Source of the DNA: Sutterella megalosphaeroides
Lineage (GTDB): Bacteria; Pseudomonadota; Gammaproteobacteria; Burkholderiales; Burkholderiaceae_F
Direction of reading: 5' to 3'
Length of the DNA stretch: 64,000 nucleotides
NCBI RefSeq assembly: GCF_003609995.1
Contig: NZ_AP018786.1
Span: forward strand, 2,661,162-2,725,161
Part shown: in pieces, positions 46,649-55,358 of the stretch
How the letters are laid out: every line of letters starts with the position of its first letter
How positions within the stretch are numbered: the first letter of the stretch is position 1
The notes under the pieces: generated by a model
The model's input: the letters and a program-made list of their open reading frames with translations, nothing else
Database searches by the model: none
What the model was told of the DNA's origin: nothing
Translations under genes and position numbers: made by a program

Positions 46649-47467
46649 ATGCGCATTGCCGCCTGTCAGATGGTCTCCGGCCTCAATGCCGAAGAAAACG
46701 TCATCCGTGCCGTCACCCTGATCGGGGCCGGCGCCGAATCCGGTGCCGAACTCGTCGTTCTCCCGGAACACTTCGCCTTTTTGCCGCAGGACGATTTCGC
46801 GCTCCTCGGCGTGGCCGAAGCGTTCGGCGACGGGCCGATTCAGGAGGCCGTCCGCATGGCGGCCGTTCGCCACCGCGTGTGGGTGGCGGCGGGCTCGATC
46901 CCCTTGAAAACCGACGACCCGACCCGCATCACGAATTCGCTCCTCGTCTACGACCCGAAGGGCGAAGTGGTCGCGCGCTACGACCGCATCCACTGCTTCC
47001 GCTATGCGCGCGGCAACGAAGAGTTTTACGACGAAGCGCGCGTCATGAAGCCGGGCGAGAAGGCCGTCTCCTTCACGCTCACGACCTGGGACGGTCGGGA
47101 GCTTAAGGTGGGGCTTGCGCTTGGGTTCGATCTGCGCTTTCCGGAACTCTTCCGCGCGCTCGGGCCCGTCGACCTCCAACTCCTTCCCGCAACCTTTACG
47201 GAAACGACCGGACGCTCGCATTGGGCGACCCTTCTTGCCGCGCGGGCCGTCGAAAACCAGTGCTACGTCGCGGCGGCCGCTCAGGGCGGCACGCACGAAT
47301 CGGGCCGCCGCACGTGGGGCCACAGCCGCATCGTCGACCCCTGGGGCAATCTCGTGGCGGAATTCCCCGCGGGCGAAGGGATCGTGATCGGCGACTTCGA
47401 CGAGCGGCTCCTGCGGTCCGTTCGCGGCATGCTGCCCGCCCTCGACGCCCGGAGTTCGTTCGAATGA
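46649..47467 (+). CDS. Nitrilase-superfamily protein lacking catalytic Lys and Cys
   Basis: 272 residues that align end to end with the carbon-nitrogen hydrolase found beside tldD in betaproteobacteria, including AAAAQGGTHESGRRTWGHSRIVDPWG and RSHWATLLAARAVENQCYV. The catalytic Glu is kept (E40, VVLPEHF). The Lys position reads Arg (YDRIHCF, R113, usual YDKIHLF). The nucleophile Cys reads Gly (ALGFDLRFPEL, G159, usual VCYDLRFPEL). Amidase activity is therefore unlikely. The frame is intact. AGGAG lies eight bases before the ATG at 46649, and the gene overlaps tldD by four bases (ATGA), so it is expressed and coupled. Confidence 0.93.
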   Translation: MRIAACQMVSGLNAEENVIRAVTLIGAGAESGAELVVLPEHFAFLPQDDFALLGVAEAFGDGPIQEAVRMAAVRHRVWVAAGSIPLKTDDPTRITNSLLVYDPKGEVVARYDRIHCFRYARGNEEFYDEARVMKPGEKAVSFTLTTWDGRELKVGLALGFDLRFPELFRALGPVDLQLLPATFTETTGRSHWATLLAARAVENQCYVAAAAQGGTHESGRRTWGHSRIVDPWGNLVAEFPAGEGIVIGDFDERLLRSVRGMLPALDARSSFE

Positions 47468-48918
47468 GCACCGAAATGCAAACCACCGCCTCCGCTTCGC
47501 CCCTCGTTCGTCTCTGGGACGAAAACGGGATCGACCGCAACGACGCCCGACGTCTGCTCTCGCGTCTCGCGCGCCCGGGCACCGACTGGGCGGACCTCTA
47601 CTTTCAGGAAACGACGTGGCGCTCCTGGGGGTTTGAAGAAGGGATCCTCAAGGGCGGCGGCTTCTCGATCGACCGCGGCGTGGGACTGCGCTGCGTCTCG
47701 GGCGAAAAGTCCGCGCTCGCCTATACGAGCAACTTCGACCTCACGGCCCTCTCGGCCTGCGCCGATCGGGCGGGCTCGATCGCCTCGTCGGGCCGGTCGG
47801 CCGTGATCCCCTCGGAATTCCGTCCGCGCGTCGTCCCCGCCTTGAGCATGCCCGCACCCGACACCGACACCGCCGAGGAGCAAATTGCGATCATCGAGTA
47901 CGCCGAAAAGAAAGCGCGATCGCTCGACCCCCGAGTCGAGGACGTTTGCGTTGCCTACCAAACCGAGTGCGACCGCGTGGTCGTGGCGGCGCTCGACGGT
48001 CGGCTTCTCGCCGACGAACGGCCCCTTTCCCTCCTCTCGATCACCGTTCGGGTGTGCTCGAACGGCCGTCGCGAACGCGCGACGGCGAGCGGCGGCGCAC
48101 GTGCGGGCATCGGCTACTTCACGCGCGAGCGGATCGACCGCTGGGTACAGACGGCGCTTGACGACGCGCTCCACAACCTTGAGGCCGATCCCGCGCCCGC
48201 GGGCGTCATGCCCGTGGTGCTGGGTCCGGGCTGGCCGGGCATTCTGCTTCACGAAGCGGTCGGTCACGGACTTGAGGGCGACCTCATCCGCAAGGGCACG
48301 TCGGTCTTCACCGGCATGACGGGCGAACGGGTCGCGTCTCCGGGTGTCACGGTCGTCGACGACGGCACGCTCCCCGGGCGGCGCGGGTCGCTTCACTTCG
48401 ACGACGAAGGGGAACCGACGCAGCGCACCGTACTCATCGAAGACGGCATCCTCACGGGCTTCATGCACGATCTTACGAACGCACGCCTTCTCGGCGCGGC
48501 CCCCACGGGCAACGGCCGACGGGAGAGTTACGCGACGCTTCCGCTTCCGCGCATGACCAACACCCTCATGCTCGCCGGTCCCTACGACCCGCGGGAAATC
48601 ATCGCCTCGGTCGATCGCGGCATCTACGCTTCGCGCTTCCGGGGCGGTCAGGTCGACATCACCAACGGGCAGTTCGTCTTCAACATGAGCCGCGCCTGGT
48701 TGATCGAAAAAGGGCGCATCACCCGCCCCATCAAGGGCGCCATGCTGATCGGCTCGGGCTCGCAGGCACTTCGCCACATTCCCATGATCGGCAACGACTT
48801 CAGTCTCGACGAAGGGGCGGGGCAGTGCGGCAAGGACGGCCAGCACGTGCCGGTCGGGGTCGGCATGCCCACCGTGCGCATCGACTCGCTCACGGTCGGC
48901 GGCACCCGGGCGGCCTGA
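47464..48918 (+). CDS. tldD: Metalloprotease TldD
   Basis: 484 residues. TldD pairs with TldE (PmbA) to form a zinc protease that trims peptides such as microcins and degrades CcdA. The zinc site HEAVGHGLEGD (HExxxH) is intact, as are DDGTLPGRRGS, TGFMHDLTNARLLG and GSQALRHIPMIGNDFSLDEG. Its start overlaps the stop of the nitrilase-like gene (ATGA). The TldE partner is not in this window. No toxin or ribosomal-peptide cluster is adjacent. Confidence 0.96.
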   Translation: MSTEMQTTASASPLVRLWDENGIDRNDARRLLSRLARPGTDWADLYFQETTWRSWGFEEGILKGGGFSIDRGVGLRCVSGEKSALAYTSNFDLTALSACADRAGSIASSGRSAVIPSEFRPRVVPALSMPAPDTDTAEEQIAIIEYAEKKARSLDPRVEDVCVAYQTECDRVVVAALDGRLLADERPLSLLSITVRVCSNGRRERATASGGARAGIGYFTRERIDRWVQTALDDALHNLEADPAPAGVMPVVLGPGWPGILLHEAVGHGLEGDLIRKGTSVFTGMTGERVASPGVTVVDDGTLPGRRGSLHFDDEGEPTQRTVLIEDGILTGFMHDLTNARLLGAAPTGNGRRESYATLPLPRMTNTLMLAGPYDPREIIASVDRGIYASRFRGGQVDITNGQFVFNMSRAWLIEKGRITRPIKGAMLIGSGSQALRHIPMIGNDFSLDEGAGQCGKDGQHVPVGVGMPTVRIDSLTVGGTRAA

Positions 48919-48922
48919 AATT

Positions 48923-48928
48923 TATAAT
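48923..48928 (+). promoter_or_regulatory. -10 element ahead of the acyltransferase gene
   Basis: Perfect TATAAT just after the tldD stop, with no good -35. It would give a leader of about 57 nt. Confidence 0.45.
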
Positions 48929-48991
48929 GACAGTTTGTCGGCCGTAGACAGCGATCACGGCCGCTTTTTCCAACACTCGACAGGATCCGAC

Positions 48992-49609
48992 GTGTTAAGC
49001 AATTTCAAGCTCATGACGCCCATCGTGTGGCTCACGCGCCTTTTGGTGGGCGCCTACCCGCACTGGCAGGGGTGCGCCCCGTCGTCGCGTCAGCGCATCT
49101 ATTTCGCCAATCACACGAGCCATCTCGACACCATCGTCATCTGGGCCTCGTTGCCGCAGCAGCTCCGACGCCAGGTGCGCCCCGTGGCCGCCAAGGACTA
49201 CTGGGAGCGCGGTCTCCTGCGCCGCCGCATCGCCCTCGAAGAACTCAACGTCGTTCTCGTCGACCGTCGCCGCAGCGACCACAACGCCAACCCGCTCGAT
49301 CCGCTTCGTCAGGCGCTTCAGGAGGGTTCCTCCCTCATCATCTTCCCCGAAGGCACCCGCCGTCCGCAGCCCCTGCCGAGCGAATTCAAGTCCGGCATCT
49401 GGCGCCTGATGCGCGAATTCCCCGACGTCGAGCTGATTCCCGTCTATATCGAGAACCTGCACCGCGCCATGCCCAAGGGGGTGCTCATCCCGGTTCCCAC
49501 CGTCTGCTCGGTGCGCTTCGGCGCGCCGCTGCCGCACAGTCCCGAAGACCTCAAGGAAGACTTCCTCGAGCGGGCCCGCAACGCAATCATTGAATTGGCA
49601 CAAGCATGA
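48992..49609 (+). CDS. PlsC-like 1-acylglycerol-3-phosphate acyltransferase family protein
   Basis: A 205-residue membrane-associated acyltransferase. The catalytic block NHTSHLDT (HX4D) and the substrate-binding FPEGTRR are intact, as is a downstream PVYIENLHR segment. The GTG at 48992 is chosen because CAGGA lies six bases upstream and the frame before it does not resemble the family. It overlaps the following CdsA-like gene by four bases (ATGA), so the two are co-translated. Such pairs are usually linked to lipid head-group or glycolipid chemistry; the acyl acceptor is unknown. Confidence 0.9.
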   Translation: MLSNFKLMTPIVWLTRLLVGAYPHWQGCAPSSRQRIYFANHTSHLDTIVIWASLPQQLRRQVRPVAAKDYWERGLLRRRIALEELNVVLVDRRRSDHNANPLDPLRQALQEGSSLIIFPEGTRRPQPLPSEFKSGIWRLMREFPDVELIPVYIENLHRAMPKGVLIPVPTVCSVRFGAPLPHSPEDLKEDFLERARNAIIELAQA

Positions 49610-50577
49610 GACTCGGATTCACCATTCAGGAGGCCTACCTCATTTTGCTCGTCGGCCTCTCGCTCCTTGCCGCCGTCGGAACGGCGTACGGCAGCTGGGC
49701 TCTCAAACGCACGACCACGGGCGAAAGCCGCAACCGGCTCCTTGCCGTCAACTCCCGCGCCCGCATGGCCTGGTGGTTGATTCTCGTTTTCACCATCGCG
49801 TTTCTCATGGGTCAGGCGGCGCTGATGGTCTTTTTCGCGTTCATCAGCTTTTTCCTGCTGCGCGAATTCATCGCGATCACGCCGACGAAGCCCACGGACC
49901 ACAACGCGCTCGTGCTGGCTTTCTACGTCGCCATCCCGGCGCAGTACATCGCGGTGGGCTTTGACGTGCCGGAATTCTTCACGCTCTTCATTCCGGTTTA
50001 TCTCTTCCTCGCGCTTCCCGTCATCATGGCGCTCTCGCGCGACACGGACCGCTATCTCGAGCGCGTGGCGAAGGTGCAGTGGGGCATCATGCTCTGCGTT
50101 TTCTGCCTCTCGCATGCGCCCGCCATCGCAACTCTGGACCTCACGCGCTACAACTCGTCGGGCCCCCTGCTGATGCTCTTTTTCCTTCTCGTCGTCTTCG
50201 TCTCCGACCTCGTTGCCACGATCGCGAGTTCGATGCTCGGCGGACGGAGCCTTCCCTTCAACCCGAACCGCACCCTGCGCGGTACGGCCGTGGGGTACCT
50301 GGGCGGGCTCGTCGCCGCGGGCTGCATGTACTGGATTACGCCCTTCCGATTCTGGCAGGCGCTCCTCATGGCGCTCGCCATCGTGCTCTCGGGCTCGATG
50401 GGCGACCTCGTCATCAACTCGGTCCGACGCAGCATGGGGGCCGAGCGCCTTGCGGGCGAAGGCGACATCTACATGACGCGCGGCACGCTCGCGCGCCTGG
50501 CGCCCCTCACCTTCGCCGCTCCGGTCTTCTTCCACCTGACGACGATCTTCTTCATCACGCTCAAGGACGCCTTCTGA
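49606..50577 (+). CDS. CdsA/YnbB-like membrane protein with degenerate active-site signature
   Basis: 323 residues with about eight membrane helices. It resembles E. coli YnbB, a CDP-diacylglycerol synthase homologue, throughout (for example [19 protein letters not shown] and [13 protein letters not shown]). The CdsA signature that binds metal and CTP normally reads KRxxGxKD followed by PGHGGxLDR. Here it reads RRSMGAER followed by YMTRGTLAR, so the key Asp and His residues are gone. The SPGKTLEG block reads NPNRTLRG. Cytidylyltransferase activity is doubtful. It is coupled to the acyltransferase and ends in a strong terminator. Confidence 0.85.
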   Translation: MRLGFTIQEAYLILLVGLSLLAAVGTAYGSWALKRTTTGESRNRLLAVNSRARMAWWLILVFTIAFLMGQAALMVFFAFISFFLLREFIAITPTKPTDHNALVLAFYVAIPAQYIAVGFDVPEFFTLFIPVYLFLALPVIMALSRDTDRYLERVAKVQWGIMLCVFCLSHAPAIATLDLTRYNSSGPLLMLFFLLVVFVSDLVATIASSMLGGRSLPFNPNRTLRGTAVGYLGGLVAAGCMYWITPFRFWQALLMALAIVLSGSMGDLVINSVRRSMGAERLAGEGDIYMTRGTLARLAPLTFAAPVFFHLTTIFFITLKDAF

Positions 50578-50593
50578 GCGCCCGAGCAACCAT

Positions 50594-50623
50594 GAAAAAA
50601 GCCCGCGTTTCGCGGGCTTTTTT
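50594..50623. terminator. Terminator after the CdsA-like gene
   Basis: AAAAAAGCCCGCG/CGCGGGCTTTTTT with a TTT loop; bidirectional with infA. Confidence 0.92.
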
Positions 50624-50673
50624 CGTTCGAGCTCGGCCTCGGGCGATTCATGCGTCCGAGGCGCAACGCGCGC

Positions 50674-50931
50674 TCAGCGACGACGCGGCTGAGCCGCCGG
50701 CGAGGGACGGCCCTCGATGTGGCGGAACGTGATGCGGCCCTTCGTGAGGTCGTAGGGCGAAAGCTCGAGCGAAACGCGGTCGCCCGCGAGAATGCGGATG
50801 TGATGCTTGCGCATCTTGCCGTTCGTGTAGGCAATGAGTTCGTGTCCGTTGTCGAGCTTGACGCGATAGCGCGCGTCGGGCAGGACTTCGAGAACCTGCC
50901 CCGCCATCTCAATGAGGTCTTCCTTGGCCAT
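50674..50931 (-). CDS. infA: Translation initiation factor IF-1
   Basis: 85 residues of OB fold. IF-1 binds the 30S A-site during initiation. The N-terminus [18 protein letters not shown] and [30 protein letters not shown] are diagnostic. A proline/arginine tail ([10 protein letters not shown]) extends the usual 72-residue protein by about a dozen residues. The open frame continues upstream to 50979, but the ATG at 50931 matches the family. It stands alone, not in the ribosomal-protein cluster. Confidence 0.95.
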   Translation of the reverse strand: MAKEDLIEMAGQVLEVLPDARYRVKLDNGHELIAYTNGKMRKHHIRILAGDRVSLELSPYDLTKGRITFRHIEGRPSPAAQPRRR

Positions 50932-51311
50932 AAGTATCCAGTGACTCGGGCGGGGATCGATCGCGCAAACGTACCGCAACGACGATGTTGCCGCCCTTCA
51001 AAATTCATCTTCGGCAACGCGTCTCATGAGGAAAATCACGGCGCTTGCCCTAGCTTGAGGTTTCGGATTGTATCACCGCACGGCTGCGACCGATGCCCGA
51101 CGGGGCGGCTTTTCTTGGGCTCGAAAGTCCGCATCGGCGCGCTTTGCGTACAACTCTTAAGGCATGTTCAATCAAAGCTCATTATCATGACGGAGTTGTG
51201 GCGCAAGGTCCTTTTCGAAGACTCAACCGCCCGGCACGCAATCCGAAGAACCTCGAATACACAATCAAGGCGGCCATCGCCCGACCCGCAGGTCGCCTAT
51301 GGAGATACACA
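50932..51311. promoter_or_regulatory. Divergent infA-hemG control region, no gene seen
   Basis: A 380-bp spacer. A minus-strand TACAAT (51065-51070) may serve infA. An AT-rich patch near 51160-51195 may hold the hemG promoter, but no convincing -35/-10 pair or FNR box is visible. Confidence 0.3.
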
Positions 51312-51851
51312 ATGAAGACGGTGCTCGTTCTTTATCAGAGCCGTTCCGGCCACACGGCTCGAATCGCCCGCCGCATTTGGGAAACGGTGGTTGCCGAAGG
51401 CAATCAGGCCGATCTCATGGACGTCGTTGAAGCCGACCGCGAGGGCGTCGACTGGAACAAGTACGACCTCGTCATCGCCGGCGCCCCGGTCCTCTACGGG
51501 AAGTTCCGCCGCGAATTCGTGGGCTTCGTCAACAAGTACAAGTCCGTGCTCGACGCCAAGGCGAACAGCTTCTTCTGCGTCTCGGTCGTGGCCCGCACGC
51601 CCGCCAAGTGCACGCCGGAAGGGAACGTCTACTGCCGCAAGTTCCTCGAAAACAACCCCTGGAAGCCGAAGGACGCCCACTGCTTCGCGGGCAAGGTCGA
51701 CTACCCGAACTGGAACTGGCTCGACGTCAAGATGATCCAGATGATCATGAAGATGACGAAGGGCCCGACGGAACCCACGGCCGTGATCGACTACACGGAC
51801 TGGGAAGACGTCAAGGAATACGCCCGTCACTGCCTCACGCTTCAGGCCTGA
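51312..51851 (+). CDS. hemG: Menaquinone-dependent protoporphyrinogen IX dehydrogenase
   Basis: A 179-residue flavodoxin-like enzyme that oxidises protoporphyrinogen IX to protoporphyrin IX and feeds electrons to the quinone pool, so it can work without oxygen. The FMN loop YQSRSGHTARIA is at 8-19. The long insert typical of HemG (VARTPAKCTPEGNVYCRKFL, NWNWLDVKMIQMIMKMTKG) and the C-terminal YTDWEDV match the E. coli protein. GGAG lies seven bases before the ATG at 51312. It suits the anaerobic metabolism of the rest of the window. Confidence 0.95.
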   Translation: MKTVLVLYQSRSGHTARIARRIWETVVAEGNQADLMDVVEADREGVDWNKYDLVIAGAPVLYGKFRREFVGFVNKYKSVLDAKANSFFCVSVVARTPAKCTPEGNVYCRKFLENNPWKPKDAHCFAGKVDYPNWNWLDVKMIQMIMKMTKGPTEPTAVIDYTDWEDVKEYARHCLTLQA

Positions 51852-51901
51852 GCACGCGAGCGCATTCGCCCCGGGGAGCCCTGGCGGGCTCTCCGACGCC
51901 G

Positions 51902-51939
51902 ACCGGCCGACCCCTGCGGGGGTTTCGGCCGGTTTTTTC
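51902..51939 (+). terminator. Terminator of hemG
   Basis: Stem ACCGGCCGA/TCGGCCGGT with inner CCCC/GGGG, followed by TTTTTT. Confidence 0.9.
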
Positions 51940-52097
51940 GTTCGGCGGGCCCCGGTCGGATGCGCGACCCTCAGGAAAACACTGTATCCTGAGGACGATT
52001 TCGGAGAATTCCAACTCCTACACTTCATGTTACGAGAGGGGGCTTCGCCCCGCTGCCGGCGTTTCCGGCCCGAACATTCGCTCTGCATACATTACTC

Positions 52098-53777
52098 ATG
52101 ACCGATCGCATTTGGTACAACGCCTATCCTGAAGGCGTTCCGCACGAAATCGACCCCGACCGATTCGCCAGTCTTCCGGCCGTCCTCGACGAGTCGGCCC
52201 GCAAATTCCCCGACCGCGCGGGCTACTCCAACATGGGCGTGAACGTCACGTACAGCCAAATGAGCGCCCTCACCCGAGACTTCGCCGCCTACCTGCAAAG
52301 CCTCGGCCTCGTGCCCGGGGATCGCGTCGCGATCATGATGCCGAACCTCCTGCAGTACGTCGTGGCCGTCTTCGGCTGTCTGCGCGCGGGCATGGTCGTC
52401 GTGAACGTCAACCCGCTCTACACGGCCCGCGAAGTCAATCACACGCTTCGCGATTCGGGCGCGAAAGCGATCGTCATCATCGAAAACTTCGCCCGCACGC
52501 TCGAAAAGGCCCTTCCCGACACGCCCTGCCGTCACATCGTCACGACGGCCGTGGGGGACCTCTTTCCGTTCGTGAAGCGAACGCTCGTCAACTTCGTCGT
52601 GCGTCGCGTGAAGAAGATGGTGCCCCCTTACAACCTGCCGCAGGCCGTGCGTTTCAACGACGCGCTCGAGCGCGGGCGACAGGCGGGCTTCAAGCCGCAC
52701 GACATCCGCAACACCGACATCGCCTTCCTGCAGTACACGGGCGGCACGACCGGCGTCTCGAAGGGGGCCGTGCTCACGCACCGCAACGTGATCGCGAACC
52801 TGCAGCAGGTGGGCGCCTGGATTTCGAGCACCTTCCGCGAAGGCGAAGAAGTCGTGATGACGGCGCTGCCCCTCTACCACATCTTCTCCCTCACGGCGAC
52901 GCTCGTCTTCACGCAGTGGGCCGCCACGATGGTGCTCATTACGAATCCGCGCGACATCGACGGACTCGCCAAAGAGTGCGTAAAGTGGAACTTCTCCGTG
53001 ATCATCGGGGTCAACACGCTCTTTGCGGCTCTGCTTCGCAACGAAATCTTCCGCTCGCACCGCTTCACGCGCCTCAAGATGACGGCGGGCGGCGGCACGC
53101 AGGTGCAGCGCACCGTGGCCGAAAACTGGAAGGCCCAGACGGGTTGCAACATTCTCGAAGCCTACGGCCTCACGGAATGCAGCCCGGGCGTGTGCGGCAA
53201 CATTCCGAACGCCCCCTGGGACGGTTCGGTGGGCGTGCCGCTTCCCTCGACCGAAGTCTCCATCCGCGGCGAAGGCTTCCGCGATCTCGGCTGCTGCCCC
53301 GACGAAGCGCGGATCCCCGAATTCACGGGTGAAATCTGCGTGCGCGGTCCTCAGGTGATGCAGGGCTACTGGCAGAAGCCCGAAGAAACCGCCAACGTCA
53401 TGCGCGACGGGTGGCTGCGTACGGGCGACGTCGGCTACATGAACGCGCGCGGCGTCATCACCATCACCGACCGCATGAAGGACATGATTCTCGTCTCGGG
53501 CTTCAACGTGTACCCGAACGAAGTCGAAAACGTCATCGCTTCGATGCCGGGCGTGCTCGAAGTGGGCGTGGTCGGCGTTCCCTCGGCCAAGTCGGGCGAA
53601 ACGGTGAAGGCCGTCATCGTCCGCAAGGACCCCTCGATTACGGCCGACGACGTGAAGAAGTACTGCCGCACGCAGTTGACGGGCTACAAGATCCCGCACG
53701 TCATCGTCTTCGTCGATCAGCTCCCGAAGACCGCGGTCGGCAAGATTCTGCGACGCGAATTGAAGGACCTCCAATAA
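52098..53777 (+). CDS. fadD: Long-chain fatty acid-CoA ligase
   Basis: A 559-residue adenylate-forming enzyme that activates fatty acids to acyl-CoA. The ATP loop YTGGTTGVSKG is at 213-223. EAYGLTECSP, the Asp in GWLRTGDVGY, the hinge DRMKDMILVSGFNVYPNEVE (the fatty-acyl-CoA synthetase motif) and the catalytic Lys in PKTAVGKILRREL are intact. Length equals E. coli FadD. It stands alone with its own terminator. No beta-oxidation genes are linked. Confidence 0.95.
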   Translation: MTDRIWYNAYPEGVPHEIDPDRFASLPAVLDESARKFPDRAGYSNMGVNVTYSQMSALTRDFAAYLQSLGLVPGDRVAIMMPNLLQYVVAVFGCLRAGMVVVNVNPLYTAREVNHTLRDSGAKAIVIIENFARTLEKALPDTPCRHIVTTAVGDLFPFVKRTLVNFVVRRVKKMVPPYNLPQAVRFNDALERGRQAGFKPHDIRNTDIAFLQYTGGTTGVSKGAVLTHRNVIANLQQVGAWISSTFREGEEVVMTALPLYHIFSLTATLVFTQWAATMVLITNPRDIDGLAKECVKWNFSVIIGVNTLFAALLRNEIFRSHRFTRLKMTAGGGTQVQRTVAENWKAQTGCNILEAYGLTECSPGVCGNIPNAPWDGSVGVPLPSTEVSIRGEGFRDLGCCPDEARIPEFTGEICVRGPQVMQGYWQKPEETANVMRDGWLRTGDVGYMNARGVITITDRMKDMILVSGFNVYPNEVENVIASMPGVLEVGVVGVPSAKSGETVKAVIVRKDPSITADDVKKYCRTQLTGYKIPHVIVFVDQLPKTAVGKILRRELKDLQ

Positions 53778-53795
53778 CGCTCGCACCGCTCGAGG

Positions 53796-53832
53796 AAAAA
53801 GGGCGCCTCCCTCCCGGGAGGCGCCCTTTTCG
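53796..53832. terminator. Terminator between fadD and the M20 peptidase
   Basis: AAAAAGGGCGCCTCC/GGAGGCGCCCTTTT type stem with T-runs on both strands. Confidence 0.9.
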
Positions 53833-53903
53833 TTGCGACTTCATGTCCGTGCGGCCTCCGCGCGCGCCCGCCTCGTCGGGTCGGGGCGCGCCCGCACGGG
53901 CAA

Positions 53904-55175
53904 TCAGCCTTCGCGAACCGGCAGCACGGGCTTCACGCCGCAAGCGCCCACCAGGGCGGCCGCCGTAAGGAAGATGAGCTGGGGACCGAGGTGCGTGTCC
54001 ACCATGTCGAAGTACTCGGTGAGCGAGTGGGCGTTGACGCCGATCCCGCCCGTCGAGAGGCAGGTCGAGGGAATGCCGAGGCTCATCGGCGCGTTCGCGT
54101 CGGTCGAAGAGCAGACATAGGACGTCAATTCGATCCCGAGCTGCGACTGCGCAGCGCGGGCCGTCTGGAGCACGGGGCAGCTGTCGGGGCGCATCCCCGC
54201 CGGGCGGTTGCCGATCTGCGTCGTCGTAAGCTTCAGTTCGTATTCGCCCCCGTCGATGCCCCAGCGGGCGTTTTCTTCGGCGACCGCTTCTTCAAAGGCC
54301 TTCAAAACGCGCGCTTCGAGCTTCAGGAGTTCGTCGTTGTCGACGCTTCGCATGTCGACGTCGACTTCGGCGTGCGCGGCGATCGTATTGACCGAGGTAC
54401 CGCCCTTCATCGTACCGATCGTGAAGGTGGTCTTCGGATCCTTCGGCACTTCGAAGTCGGCGATCTTGGCGCCGGCGCGGCAGATGGCGTGCACGGCCGA
54501 GGGGCAGGCGCCGAACTTGGCGTAGGAGTGACCGCCGCGGCCGTCGACCGAAATGCGCCAGCGGTGCGAGCCCGTGGCGCCGCGCAGAATGCGACCCACG
54601 TCGGTCGAGTCGATCGCGATGAAGCCGTCGAGGTGACGCTTGCCGTTGCAAAGATCCTTGGAGCCGCGGATGTCGCCGTTGCCTTCTTCGCCGACGGTGC
54701 CGACAAAGAGAATGTCGCCTTCGGTTTCGATGCCGGCGATTTCAAACATGCGCAGAATCTGCAGGAGCGTGCGCAGCCCCGTGCAGTTGTCGCCGATCCC
54801 CGGGGCGATATAGCGGTTGCCTTCGCGGCGAACCTTTACGTTCGTACCGGCCGGGAAAACGCTGTCCATGTGCGCGCCGAGCGCGAGGACGGGACCGTTG
54901 CCGCGACCCGGACGACGACCGACGACGTTGCCGATCGGATCGATCACCACGTCCTTGAGCCCGTAGGCGCGCAGGAGTTCGGCAAGCCGTGCGGCGCGCT
55001 TTTCTTCGGCAAACGTGGGCGCTTCGATTTCGCAGAGCTCGATCTGTTCGAGCATGGCGCGATCGACTTCGTCGAGCGCGATCTGCAGAGCGCGTCGACC
55101 CTTTTCGCTCGCGGCCACCGCGGCGACGGCCTCGGTGATGATCGAATCGACGGCGGGAAGCTGAGGTACGGACAT
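53904..55175 (-). CDS. M20-family metallopeptidase/deacylase
   Basis: A 423-residue dinuclear zinc hydrolase. Ligand segments are GAHMDSVFPAG, PGIGDNCTGL, the glutamates of GTVGEEGNGD, IAIDSTDVG and the C-terminal GVNAHSLTEYFDM. A dimerisation domain (VDGRGGHSYAKFG) is inserted in the usual place. It is closest in form to PepT/ArgE-like M20 enzymes; the substrate is not determined. AAGGAG lies ten bases before the ATG at 55175, and the frame upstream of that is rejected. A GntR-family regulator lies immediately upstream on the same strand, with a perfect palindrome between them. Confidence 0.88.
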   Translation of the reverse strand: MSVPQLPAVDSIITEAVAAVAASEKGRRALQIALDEVDRAMLEQIELCEIEAPTFAEEKRAARLAELLRAYGLKDVVIDPIGNVVGRRPGRGNGPVLALGAHMDSVFPAGTNVKVRREGNRYIAPGIGDNCTGLRTLLQILRMFEIAGIETEGDILFVGTVGEEGNGDIRGSKDLCNGKRHLDGFIAIDSTDVGRILRGATGSHRWRISVDGRGGHSYAKFGACPSAVHAICRAGAKIADFEVPKDPKTTFTIGTMKGGTSVNTIAAHAEVDVDMRSVDNDELLKLEARVLKAFEEAVAEENARWGIDGGEYELKLTTTQIGNRPAGMRPDSCPVLQTARAAQSQLGIELTSYVCSSTDANAPMSLGIPSTCLSTGGIGVNAHSLTEYFDMVDTHLGPQLIFLTAAALVGACGVKPVLPVREG

Positions 55176-55315
55176 GTCTGTGGTCTCCTTCTGAACCCTG
55201 TGAAAGGACGTACGAGGAGCGGCGGGCCGCAGCCCGCCGCGCGTTTTCTCATCATAGGGACGCATGCGCCCCCGACGGAGAGGAAATCCCCGAACTCTTG
55301 GATTTTACAGAAGAC

Positions 55316-55329
55316 AAGGGTTAACCCTT
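55316..55329 (-). promoter_or_regulatory. Perfect palindrome between gntR and the M20 peptidase
   Basis: AAGGGTTAACCCTT, a 14-bp perfect palindrome 141 bases upstream of the peptidase start and 30 bases beyond the regulator stop. It is a likely operator for the adjacent GntR protein. Confidence 0.55.
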
Positions 55330-55358
55330 AGACATCGTTCTGCGAAAGGCTCGGCGCC

